From: Chloroflexota bacterium
Lineage (GTDB): Bacteria; Chloroflexota; Ktedonobacteria; Ktedonobacterales; Ktedonobacteraceae
DNA: 7,607 nt
Assembly: GCA_005881995.1 (NCBI GenBank)
Contig: VBHV01000626.1
Span: forward strand, 1-7,607
Direction of reading: 5' to 3'
Shown: positions 1-7,202 of the stretch, piece after piece
How the letters are laid out: every line of letters begins with the position of its first letter
Position numbering within the stretch: the first letter of the stretch is position 1
Program-made: the position numbers and the translations under genes
Notes under the pieces: generated by a model
The model's input: only the letters and a program-made list of their open reading frames with translations
Told to the model about the DNA's origin: nothing
The model's database searches: none

Positions 1-1
1 G

Positions 2-352
2 GCCGTCAATGCGCTCAGTACAAAACCGGCTCATCCTGGAGAAATTGACCACGACCAGCAAGGCGATGAGGATACCACTAGGACACTCCAAACCGTGCGC
101 ACCAGCGGCATTCCTTTCATGCAACTCCCATCGCGGCTTCCCCAACGTCTGAAGCACTTGATACCTTACCAGCTTGCATGTGAGTTACGCTGCGCCCCCG
201 TCGGACGTGACCATAATCGCCTTACAGTAGCTATGGCCCATCCAACTGATATCCATGCTATAAACCTCCTGAGACTGGCAACCGGCATGGTCATTTTCCC
301 TGTAGCCTGTGAAGTGCTTGCGCTTGACTCTTTGCTTACGCACGGGTGGTAA
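2..352 (+). CDS. C-terminal part of a protein with a GspE/MshE N-terminal-like (MshEN) domain, 5' truncated by window edge
   Basis: The reading frame is open from base 2 to the TAA at 350-352, so this is probably the 3' end of a longer gene and not an 85-residue protein starting at GTG 95. The GTG has only a weak AGGA (80-83) ahead of it. The first ~31 visible codons give a polar, acidic, linker-like stretch (…HPGEIDHDQQGDEDTTRTLQ). The next ~65 residues read IPYQLACELRCAPVGRDHNRLTVAMAHP, then DIHAINLLRLATG and a V-rich end. This resembles the second half of the type II secretion ATPase N-terminal domain (typical pattern IPxELAxxYxVLPLxRDGxRLTVAMADPxDxxAxxxLRxxTG). In true GspE/MshE/PilB proteins the domain precedes a large ATPase; here it ends the protein. 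The RLGxxL-type motif used by MshEN domains to bind cyclic di-GMP is not visible, so ligand binding is unproven. Function is unknown. Domain likeness is moderately sure, the upstream extension less so. Confidence 0.6.
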   Translation, partial: AVNALSTKPAHPGEIDHDQQGDEDTTRTLQTVRTSGIPFMQLPSRLPQRLKHLIPYQLACELRCAPVGRDHNRLTVAMAHPTDIHAINLLRLATGMVIFPVACEVLALDSLLTHGW

Positions 353-432
353 TGAATATCCAACCGGTTGAGCGATAAATTTAACCATATCGCAACTTGT
401 TCTCAACACAAAACCGCATCAACATTGGTTAC

Positions 433-438
433 TATAAC
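433..438 (+). promoter_or_regulatory. Possible -10 element of the helix-turn-helix gene
   Basis: TATAAC matches five of six bases of the sigma-70 -10 consensus. No convincing -35 lies 16-18 bp upstream and there is no extended -10 TG. If used, transcription would start near 445, so the palindrome at 455-476 would lie just downstream of the start, a position suited to repression. This is a weak prediction. Confidence 0.25.
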
Positions 439-454
439 ATGCGATGAGACAAAT

Positions 455-476
455 ATTTGTATCAATTGATACAAAT
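455..476. promoter_or_regulatory. Perfect 22-bp palindrome, probable operator
   Basis: The half-site ATTTGTATCAA is followed immediately by its exact reverse complement TTGATACAAAT, giving 22 bp of uninterrupted dyad symmetry with no spacer. It ends 57 bp before the ATG of the helix-turn-helix gene. A dyad of this size in a leader region is typical of a site for a homodimeric regulator. The 71-residue downstream protein could be its ligand (autoregulation), but small winged Xis/MerR-like proteins often bind direct repeats, so another dimeric repressor is equally possible. As RNA it could also fold as a 9-bp AU-rich stem with an AAUU loop. Confidence 0.55.
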
Positions 477-533
477 TTCAAGACTCGTTACCGATGTCGA
501 GTTTGAACACAATTAGGAAGGTAGAGAACACGT

Positions 534-749
534 ATGGTTGTGCAAATGATTCAAGATGATGTCCTGCTTACTTTCAAAGAGGCTATGGGTTATTTACGGG
601 TGAGCCGGTCAACTCTCTACCGCCTCATGTGGTCTGGACAACTCACTGGCCATAAAGTAGGAAGCACCTGGCGATTCTACCGTGAGGACTTGCGGGCTTG
701 TGTTGGTCGTGAGATTTCCATGACAGGCGCACAGGCGGTCATAGCATAG
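534..749 (+). CDS. Small helix-turn-helix protein, excisionase/MerR-like (HTH_17 type)
   Basis: This 71-residue protein is almost entirely one DNA-binding domain. Residues 12-32 (LTFKEAMGYLRVSRSTLYRL) form the helix-turn-helix, with the usual 'EAxxxLxVSRxTLYRLxxxGxL' pattern. Residues 38-53 (TGHKVGSTWRFYREDL) form the wing, matching the family signature 'KVGxxWRFxxxDL'. Such proteins serve as phage or conjugative-element excisionases or as small transcription regulators. No integrase, transposase or att-like repeat is in the window, so a regulatory role is more likely. The start at 534 is backed by AGGAAGG at 515-521, although its 12-nt spacing is long; the in-frame ATG at 546 (Met5) is an alternative. 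A 22-bp palindrome upstream suggests a controlled promoter. The gene converges on the membrane-protein gene across a long hairpin. The family call is sure, the target unknown. Confidence 0.85.
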   Translation: MVVQMIQDDVLLTFKEAMGYLRVSRSTLYRLMWSGQLTGHKVGSTWRFYREDLRACVGREISMTGAQAVIA

Positions 750-837
750 CAAGGTAACACCGTAGCCATTTTATCTCGAACAATTTTTATGTATATCTCT
801 TCAATAATAGTTTTTCTCTGAAGTCCAGAGTCTTTGC

Positions 838-908
838 AATACACAGAGCGAGAGCACTTTATCCTCGTACCTTTCGGATATGGATAAAGTGTTCTCGCTC
901 TGTGTATT
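838..908. terminator. Long hairpin with 27-bp arms between convergent genes, terminator-like
   Basis: The left arm at 838-864 (starting AATACACAGAGCGAGAG) pairs with the right arm at 882-908 over 27 positions, with a single C/T difference that still allows a G-U pair in one transcript. The loop is 17 nt (865-881). The right arm ends on the last base of the TGA stop codon of the minus-strand membrane-protein gene. On the plus side it lies ~90 bp after the helix-turn-helix stop. Position between converging genes fits a bidirectional terminator. However, no U-tract follows the stem in either direction (GCAAAG on the minus side, CAGAATTTAG on the plus side), so it is not a canonical intrinsic terminator. 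A REP/MITE-like repeat or an mRNA 3'-end stabiliser are alternatives. The inverted repeat itself is certain. Confidence 0.6.
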
Positions 909-1735
909 CAGAATTTAGACAGGTCTATTTCGGTAATTTTCCACGCTCCATTGATGCTTTCAACCCTGACAGGTACAGTATAAGAGGCGTGTTGGCGCGT
1001 GACATCCATCGTGATTTGCCAGCGCAGAGAGCCAGTATTGGACGAAAACGAGGTCGAATCTAAATTGAAGGATGTTAATGAGCCATATCGTGCAATAACG
1101 GTCTGTACTTGCTGCAAGAAGGCACCTGAAGTAAGTCCATTGATTTGCAAATCAATGTAGGCTTCGTTCTGATCATTATTTTGTAAACGTTGATAGAAAT
1201 CTTCCACAAGCTGAGTCGCACCATTCACCTGTTGAGACACGGTATTAAAAATGTTATAGAATGCCCAACCTCCTGCGCCGCACACCAGCAGGACACTTAC
1301 GCTGATAATTGATACGATAATCCAGATATGTTTACGTGAACGCCTGACAGGTGGATAAGGAGGCATCATCCCGGGATAATGACCAGGAGCGTAAGTGGGA
1401 GCCGGCATACCCGGTGTACCATAGCCATAATAAGCAGGAGGCACATTAGGGAAGGGCGACGTGGGCGGCGCTGGTTGCAGCGGCTTTCCTGGCAGAGGAG
1501 GGCGTTCAGAAGAAACCTGCATATTTTGATAATACGAAGGCGGCGGAGGATATACCAATCCTTGTTGAATATCTTGCTCTGATGGTTCCGATGCTGGCTC
1601 ATTCCCTAAAGAAGCTGGTTGAGCCAGAGTGGTATCTGGCGGAAACTCATAATACTCGTCGCCCTGCACGTCCTTCCCCTCGGCATTTTGTTCATGTTGC
1701 TTACTCCGTTCATTGAATTGCGGGTTGGGCTCCAT
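908..1735 (-). CDS. Single-pass membrane protein: proline/tyrosine-rich cytoplasmic N-terminus and extracytoplasmic NTF2-like (DUF4878-type) domain
   Basis: The 275-residue protein has three parts. Residues 1-60 are polar and acidic, and residues 61-130 are rich in Pro, Tyr, Gly and Met (PPPPSYY, YYGYGTPGM, PGMMPPYPP), looking disordered and low-complexity. RRSRK (131-135) sits just before one hydrophobic helix at ~137-160, predicting N-inside, C-outside topology. The ~110-residue C-terminal part (ATQLVEDFYQRLQNNDQNEAY, FLQQVQTVIARYGSLTSFNL, SYTVPVRVESINGAWKITEIDL) resembles DUF4878/NTF2-like domains, where an N-terminal helix with 'FYxxLxxxDxxxAY' is followed by beta-strands ending in 'NGxWKIxxI'. 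The start is well supported by AAGGAG (1743-1748) 7 nt before the ATG, and a good promoter lies upstream. There is no lipobox or cleavable signal peptide. Function is unknown; a surface-associated or binding role is only a guess. The layout is confident. Confidence 0.8.
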   Translation of the reverse strand: MEPNPQFNERSKQHEQNAEGKDVQGDEYYEFPPDTTLAQPASLGNEPASEPSEQDIQQGLVYPPPPSYYQNMQVSSERPPLPGKPLQPAPPTSPFPNVPPAYYGYGTPGMPAPTYAPGHYPGMMPPYPPVRRSRKHIWIIVSIISVSVLLVCGAGGWAFYNIFNTVSQQVNGATQLVEDFYQRLQNNDQNEAYIDLQINGLTSGAFLQQVQTVIARYGSLTSFNLDSTSFSSNTGSLRWQITMDVTRQHASYTVPVRVESINGAWKITEIDLSKF

Positions 1736-1782
1736 ATAAACACTCCTTGCATCTCCTCTAATCTAGCCTGTTCAATGTCTAG

Positions 1783-1811
1783 AGTATATAGGTTTGTGGT
1801 AGACAGTGCAA
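1783..1811 (-). promoter_or_regulatory. Sigma-70-type promoter of the membrane-protein gene
   Basis: Read on the minus strand, TTGCAC (1806-1811) and TATACT (1783-1788) are separated by exactly 17 bp. They match the -35 and -10 consensus at four or five of six positions each. Transcription would start near 1776, giving a ~40-nt leader that contains the AAGGAG ribosome-binding site of the gene starting at 1735. Confidence 0.6.
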
Positions 1812-1890
1812 GACAATGAAATCCAGGCAGATATTCATCATCATGATACACAGAATCACTCTTTCCCCCATGTTGCTATTAAACTTGTTT

Positions 1891-1903
1891 TTCACATTGT
1901 GAA
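1891..1903. promoter_or_regulatory. Short inverted repeat in the divergent control region
   Basis: TTCACA and TGTGAA flank a single T, forming a 13-bp dyad. It lies ~80 bp upstream of the minus-strand promoter and ~50 bp upstream of the methyltransferase -10, where a regulator could act on either gene. The half-site TGTGA recalls CRP-family sites, but CRP sites have a 6-bp gap between halves, so that match does not hold. Confidence 0.25.
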
Positions 1904-1953
1904 CACGAAAGTACTACATTTGTATTGAAAATATGGCATATGTTTGTTCCGCA

Positions 1954-1962
1954 TGTTATACT
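1954..1962 (+). promoter_or_regulatory. Extended -10 promoter of the methyltransferase gene
   Basis: TGTTATACT is an extended -10 (TG, one base, then TATACT), which can work without a good -35. None is visible at 16-18 bp; TTGAAA at 1925-1930 is too far upstream. Transcription would begin near 1969, leaving a ~50-nt leader before the ATG at 2021. Confidence 0.4.
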
Positions 1963-2020
1963 TCGACCATAGTAAATACGACCTTTGTTGTGATAGATAC
2001 ACGAAGGATGAGGGAGTGCG

Positions 2021-2938
2021 ATGGCAGTAGATAGCCTTGTTCACGTAAATGAGAGTGGTTTGCCGCTCAATGCGATTGAATGGTTGGAAACACATCATCG
2101 TAGTAAAGCGCCTGAGCGTGAACAAATGATACGAGATTTACATCTCAAAAAGCGCAGTTTCGTTGTTGATGCAGGTTGCGGACCTGGACTTTGGACCCCC
2201 CTACTGGCTCGCGCCATTGGCCCATATGGGAGAATCCTTGGAGTCGATATTTCCCCGGCAGCACTGGTGACGGCACATCAACGCAGCCAGAGACAATGGT
2301 ACCAGCGGCAGGTGCAATATAAACAAGGGACACTGGAGCAGTTACCAATCCAGCCCGGTAGCGCTGATATCATCTTTAGCGCAAATGTCAGCCAATACCT
2401 TTCTGATCCAGTCGCGATATTTGCTGCACTGGGTCAATACCTTGTTCCTGGCGGACGGCTCGCCATCAAGGATATTGACTTTGGCACTATGCGCTTTCAC
2501 AATATCGACGGGGCATTACAGGCTCGCGTTTTCCAGGCCCGCGAGCGTTGGGAGCGCATTCGCGTGAACGAGGGATACACCTTCGAGGATAGTTGGGTCG
2601 GCTCAAAACTGGCAGGATATCTCCGCGCTGCAGGCTACGAGGAGATAGAAGAGAGAAGCTATCGCATTATGCGCCGCTATCCAGTTCCTGAAGATTTCCG
2701 TTTCTATCTAGAGGGCATTGCTGAGTGGTTTGTAAGCGAGGGAGCGCCGTTACTAGAAAGCGAATACCACAAACAATGGCTCCAACAATTCCTGAATGGC
2801 GAACGGTGCGTTCTTGATAAAGATACCTTTGTCAGCGAAGAAACAGAGTTTGTGGTGACCGGTGTATGGAAGAAATCGCCACCTGGCGCCATTCGCTACT
2901 TCGACAGGTTCGCGGTTTGTGAAAACGCCCTGGTATAA
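2021..2938 (+). CDS. Class I SAM-dependent methyltransferase
   Basis: The 305-residue protein carries the Rossmann-fold methyltransferase motifs in order. Motif I is VVDAGCGPG (48-56), the glycine-rich SAM-binding loop. The acidic end of strand beta-2 is GVDIS (74-78, Asp76 expected to bind the SAM ribose). A motif II-like GTLEQLPIQPGSADIIFSAN (103-122) follows, then the post-motif III region YLVPGGRLAIKDID (140-153), with its PGG turn. This matches the UbiE/Methyltransf_11/25 superfamily, and the acceptor substrate cannot be told from sequence. About 150 residues beyond the core hold YEEIEERSYRIMRRYPVPEDFRFYL and probably form a substrate cap. The start follows the purine-rich GGATGAGGGAG (2007-2017) at a suitable distance. 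The gene is monocistronic: it diverges from the membrane-protein gene and ends just before a strong hairpin. An alternative small-molecule role (quinone, lipid or antibiotic methylation) is undecided. Confidence 0.88.
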   Translation: MAVDSLVHVNESGLPLNAIEWLETHHRSKAPEREQMIRDLHLKKRSFVVDAGCGPGLWTPLLARAIGPYGRILGVDISPAALVTAHQRSQRQWYQRQVQYKQGTLEQLPIQPGSADIIFSANVSQYLSDPVAIFAALGQYLVPGGRLAIKDIDFGTMRFHNIDGALQARVFQARERWERIRVNEGYTFEDSWVGSKLAGYLRAAGYEEIEERSYRIMRRYPVPEDFRFYLEGIAEWFVSEGAPLLESEYHKQWLQQFLNGERCVLDKDTFVSEETEFVVTGVWKKSPPGAIRYFDRFAVCENALV

Positions 2939-2963
2939 GCAAGGCTAACCTGGTAGCGTCTCA

Positions 2964-3000
2964 AAGGGAGGAAGTGATGGAGTATATCACTTCCTCCCTT
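2964..3000 (+). terminator. Perfect 15-bp hairpin downstream of the methyltransferase
   Basis: AAGGGAGGAAGTGAT (2964-2978) and its exact reverse complement (2986-3000) enclose a 7-nt loop. The stem starts 25 bp after the methyltransferase stop and is followed on the plus strand by ATTATTG, with the stem itself ending CCCTT. The U-tract is interrupted, so termination efficiency is uncertain, but the position fits. It also lies downstream of the minus-strand small gene ending at 3046, so it could stop both convergent transcripts. Confidence 0.7.
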
Positions 3001-3045
3001 ATTATTGCACAAAATAAGAGAACGCGGCCTGAATTACGTAAATAT

Positions 3046-3270
3046 CTAGGGAAGGTCGTTCAGAGCTTCAGCCACCAAAGCAATGGCAGATTCTCCCACA
3101 ATGGACTCTAACTGGCTGTGAAGTTGACCCATATTCTCCATACGAGCCGTAATGAATGCGTGTTTTGAAGTTCCGAAAGCAAGACCATTCAGTGCCATAT
3201 GAGCGGCCTCATATTCGGCGCTGATTCGTGCCAGAAGTCGCGCTACTTCACTCTGGTTCTCTTCAGGCAT
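3046..3270 (-). CDS. Small acidic/helical hypothetical protein (74 aa)
   Basis: Translation from the ATG at 3268-3270 gives 74 residues. AGGAGG (3276-3281 on the minus strand) stands 5 nt before it, much better than the upstream in-frame ATG at 3315, which has no ribosome-binding site. The protein looks wholly helical: residues 5-30 (NQSEVARLLARISAEYEAAHMALNGL) and 36-56 (KHAFITARMENMGQLHSQLES) are amphipathic helices separated by the turn AFGTS. A third helix (SAIALVAEAL) ends in NDLP. There is no signal peptide, membrane segment or cysteine. I recognise no named domain. Similar short proteins seem to recur in Ktedonobacteria, but this is memory, not a search. A single-gene unit is likely, with no promoter of good quality visible. 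Confidence 0.75.
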   Translation of the reverse strand: MPEENQSEVARLLARISAEYEAAHMALNGLAFGTSKHAFITARMENMGQLHSQLESIVGESAIALVAEALNDLP

Positions 3271-3275
3271 AGCTT

Positions 3276-3281
3276 CCTCCT
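3276..3281 (-). promoter_or_regulatory. Ribosome-binding site that fixes the start of the 74-aa gene
   Basis: AGGAGG on the minus strand lies 5 nt upstream of the ATG at 3270. It supports this start over the in-frame ATG at 3315. Confidence 0.75.
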
Positions 3282-3495
3282 GCTCATTGTTTGATAAAAC
3301 GAAACCGGCATCCATAAATACAGATTGATGTAAGTAAATCGTGACAGTTCATGGAACGTTGTTGATACAATGTACACTACTTGTAAGTGACACGCCCATG
3401 AAAAAATATACATACATAGTATGCATGATGCGCGCATTCTTGTCCAGTGGTAAAATGCCCTTTTTTGACGATTTCGCACGAATGGCACAAAATTC

Positions 3496-3549
3496 ACATG
3501 TTTTTAACACTTGTAGTTACTTTGTTATATACAAATGTTAAAAACATGT
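3496..3549. repeat. AT-rich inverted repeat, 20-bp arms with one mismatch
   Basis: The left arm ACATGTTTTTAACACTTGTA (3496-3515) pairs with 3530-3549 at 19 of 20 positions around a 14-nt loop. The outer 14 bp are perfect. It sits ~80 bp beyond the stop codon of the fadN-like gene, so it may end the beta-oxidation operon. After the stem, the minus-strand transcript reads GAATTTTGTG, only four U's, and the stem is AU-rich. It is therefore a weak intrinsic terminator at best. A protein-binding dyad or a remnant of a small mobile repeat are alternatives; no target-site duplication is seen. Confidence 0.5.
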
Positions 3550-3631
3550 TGTAACCACCCGAAAACTCAAACAATCTCTCATGGTTTTGCCAGTAGTGGT
3601 CTGGTTAGTTGTAGTACTTTTAGTGAGTGAC

Positions 3632-6070
3632 TTAATTGCGCAATAGCTTGCCCGACATCAAAATGGACTGCATACGATCCTGGGATTTGGGGGTTCCGGC
3701 AAGGCTCAGGAATGCTTCTCGTTCCAGGTCGAGGACGTGTTGCTCGGTGACTGGTTCAATAGGCGAACAATCACCGCCGGTCAGTACTTTTGCAAGGTGT
3801 TGGGCGATGACGGCATCGTGTTCGCTGATTTTGCCGGTGATCAGCAGGTTTTCGATTTGCTGTTCCAGCACGAGTCGCGCGCCCATACCTGGTAGTAGGA
3901 GCAGAGGAGGTTGGGCGGGCTGCCACTTGCCAGCCTCTTTCGCATCGGCCAGGCGGAGTGCGTCGGCCTTTGCATCGCGCAGCAGCAGATCGCGGTTGAC
4001 CGTGATGGCGTCGCTCTTGCGCAAGAAACGCAGGTCTTGCGCCTCGACCGCGCTGGTCGAGACGGTGGCGAAGGAGATGGTTTCAAAGGCGCGGCGAGTG
4101 GGAGTAAATGGGCCGCCGGTCTTTTTCGCCTTCTGCATTTCGACGGTTGCACCCAGGCGAACCAGCAGTTCTTTACAGCCACCTCCGGCGGGAATCAATC
4201 CCACGCCGACCTCAACCAGGCCGATATACGACTCGGCATAGGCGTGCGCATGGTTGGCGTGCATGATGATCTCGCAGCCACCTCCCAGGGCGCGGCCAGC
4301 GGGCGCTGCAACGATGGGAATGGGGCTGTATTTGAGCAACTGGTGCGCCTGTTGCAGGCCATTGATACCATTCTCTAATTGCTTCCATTCGCCCGATTTC
4401 GCGCCCATCAGCACGAGCATAATATTCGCGCCCGCCGAGAAGTCCGCCGCCTCGTTATTGATGACCACAGCTCGAAAATGATGCTGGCCCTCTTCTGTTA
4501 CGTAACGCAGCATCTCAATGATGCCCTCGTCGATGGAGTTCATCTTGGTATGGAACTCCAGGCAGGCGACGCCATCACCGATATCAACCAGGGATGCCGA
4601 GCTGTTTTCGCGGATCACCTTGTTGGATGCTTTGGCAGCCGCTAACGAGATCGCGCCCTCCGGTCTGGGAATAGGTTTGTAGGTGTTGGTATGGAAATCG
4701 AAGTATTGGCGTTGTCCGACTGCGCCGGTATAGAACGTACCCTGCCCGGCGGTCTGGACGCGCTGTACCAGGTCTGGCAGTTCGCGGCCCGCCATGACTT
4801 TTTGCAGGGTTTCCGGGTATTGCAGGAGGGCATCCCATACTTCGAAACTGCCCATGTCGATGTTGAAGCACCAACGCATGGCCTCGTCAATGGAGTCGAT
4901 ACTATCAGCGATTTCCGGTGCTAGCACAGCAGCGTAGATCAGCGAGTCGGCGGTGGTTTCGCGCGCCAGCTGCCCGGCCCGGTCGTCGGCATTCAGGATA
5001 GTGAGCATACGCTGCACCGGGTCTTCGATGTTGCGCGCCGCACCCAATGATGGGAAACGCACTTTCTGTTGTGGTTCGTACTCCAGCGTCTTGAGGTTCA
5101 GTTCCAGGATGGTGGATTCGCCGCCAGGGTTCTTGACACGCTTGTAAAAGCCCTGGCCGCTTTTCTCGCCCAGCCAGCCGCGGCGAATCATTTCACGTAT
5201 CACTTCCGGCAGGCGGAAGGTTTCACGCTCAGCATCGTCCGGTGCGTTCTCGTAGAGGTTGTCCGCCACGTGCGCCAGGGTATCCAGGCCCGATAGATCA
5301 GCTGTGCGGAAGACCGCCGATTTGGGACGGCCCATGCTCGGCCCCAGGATGGTATCCACTTCCCCGACGCTATAGCCCTCGTTAATGGCTCGATGGATAG
5401 TGGACAAGAAACCGTAGATGCCGATGCGGTTGGCGATGAAGTTTGGTGTATCTTTGCAGAATACCACGCCTTTCCCAAGCACCTCGGTGGAGAACTGCTG
5501 CATGAATTGCATCAGGGCGGGGTCAGTATCGACATCGGGAACCAGTTCTAGCAGGCGCATGTAACGCACCGGGTTGAAGAAATGCGTGATTAAGAAGTTA
5601 CGCCTGAAGCTATCGCTGCGTCCCTCTGTGAGCATATGTGCGGGCAAGCCTGAAGTATTGGAGGTGATGATTGTATCCGGCCTGATGACCTGCTCAAGCT
5701 TTGTATAGAGCGACTGTTTTATGTCAAGCCGCTCGACGACGGCCTCGATAACCCAATCAACCTCGCCGAGCTTGCCCAGGTCGTCTTCGATATTGCCTAC
5801 CGTAACTAGTTTTGCCGCTTTGGGGCTATAAAAGGCCGCTGGCCGGGCCTTGAGGGCTTTTTCAAGTCCGGTGCGCGCCACAACGTTGCGGTCTCTACCC
5901 GCGTTGGGCGGGACGATATCGAGCAACAGACTGGGGATGCCGACGTTGGCGAGGTGGGCAGCGATGGCTGCGCCCATCACGCCAGCGCCTAAGACGGCGG
6001 CTTTACGGATTTGATATTGGGCAGAGGATGTGGACGCGATAAATCGCGTCCCTGCATTCTGATCTGGCAT
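3632..6070 (-). CDS. fadN: FadN-type 3-hydroxyacyl-CoA dehydrogenase / enoyl-CoA hydratase fusion
   Basis: This 812-residue bifunctional beta-oxidation enzyme has the dehydrogenase first and the hydratase last. This is the Bacillus FadN order, reversed from E. coli FadB. The NAD-binding loop is GAGVMG (28-33). The dehydrogenase catalytic set is visible as Ser140 (SNTS), His163 (THFFNP), Glu175 (LLELV) and Asn214 (FIANR); the His-Glu spacing of 12 matches mammalian HAD. A second dehydrogenase-type region (GWLGEKSGQGFYKR, ~298-311) follows. The crotonase domain (~495-690) carries the oxyanion-hole segment FSAGANI (544-550), then GGGCEI with Glu600 and GLVEVGVGLIPAGGG with Glu620. The 20-residue Glu-Glu spacing equals that of crotonase. 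The ending SGKLLRN is family-like, and the length (~790 usual) is full. It follows the thiolase with 2 bp between stop and ATG. Its GAAAGGA site (6081-6087) lies inside the thiolase 3' end, so translation is probably coupled. It acts in the cytosol on fatty acyl-CoA. Confidence 0.93.
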   Translation of the reverse strand: MPDQNAGTRFIASTSSAQYQIRKAAVLGAGVMGAAIAAHLANVGIPSLLLDIVPPNAGRDRNVVARTGLEKALKARPAAFYSPKAAKLVTVGNIEDDLGKLGEVDWVIEAVVERLDIKQSLYTKLEQVIRPDTIITSNTSGLPAHMLTEGRSDSFRRNFLITHFFNPVRYMRLLELVPDVDTDPALMQFMQQFSTEVLGKGVVFCKDTPNFIANRIGIYGFLSTIHRAINEGYSVGEVDTILGPSMGRPKSAVFRTADLSGLDTLAHVADNLYENAPDDAERETFRLPEVIREMIRRGWLGEKSGQGFYKRVKNPGGESTILELNLKTLEYEPQQKVRFPSLGAARNIEDPVQRMLTILNADDRAGQLARETTADSLIYAAVLAPEIADSIDSIDEAMRWCFNIDMGSFEVWDALLQYPETLQKVMAGRELPDLVQRVQTAGQGTFYTGAVGQRQYFDFHTNTYKPIPRPEGAISLAAAKASNKVIRENSSASLVDIGDGVACLEFHTKMNSIDEGIIEMLRYVTEEGQHHFRAVVINNEAADFSAGANIMLVLMGAKSGEWKQLENGINGLQQAHQLLKYSPIPIVAAPAGRALGGGCEIIMHANHAHAYAESYIGLVEVGVGLIPAGGGCKELLVRLGATVEMQKAKKTGGPFTPTRRAFETISFATVSTSAVEAQDLRFLRKSDAITVNRDLLLRDAKADALRLADAKEAGKWQPAQPPLLLLPGMGARLVLEQQIENLLITGKISEHDAVIAQHLAKVLTGGDCSPIEPVTEQHVLDLEREAFLSLAGTPKSQDRMQSILMSGKLLRN

Positions 6071-6072
6071 GG

Positions 6073-7187
<1,115 letters not shown>

Positions 7188-7202
7188 TATGTGTTTCTCC
7201 CT

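Larger units (their letters stand above)
3271..3631. other. Gene-free, AT-rich intergenic stretch of about 360 bp
   Basis: It lies between the 74-aa gene (its upstream side) and the end of the beta-oxidation operon. It must contain the small gene's promoter, but no -35/-10 pair with correct spacing stands out. It holds a copy of TTGATACAA (3362-3370) and the long inverted repeat at 3496-3549. A possible plus-strand reading frame (3341-3541) lacks a ribosome-binding site and any family likeness and is not called. Confidence 0.6.

Noticed and set aside
353..749. Mobile-element remnant around the excisionase-like gene
   Set aside because: No integrase, transposase, attachment-site repeat or tRNA is nearby, so the helix-turn-helix protein is better treated as a regulator.
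1891..1903. CRP/FNR-type binding site
   Set aside because: The halves TTCACA and TGTGAA are one base apart, not separated by the ~6 bp such sites need, and the TGTGA halves point the wrong way.
3271..3315. Longer 89-residue form of the small protein starting at ATG 3315
   Set aside because: No ribosome-binding site precedes that ATG, whereas AGGAGG lies 5 nt before the ATG at 3270.
3341..3541. Plus-strand 66-codon open frame in the intergenic gap
   Set aside because: No ribosome-binding site and no recognisable domain; it runs into the inverted repeat at 3496-3549.
3636..4241. Plus-strand open frame of 201 codons opposite the hydratase end of fadN
   Set aside because: Its Arg/Ser-rich low-complexity product is typical of antisense reading of a GC-rich gene, and the fadN reading is unambiguous.
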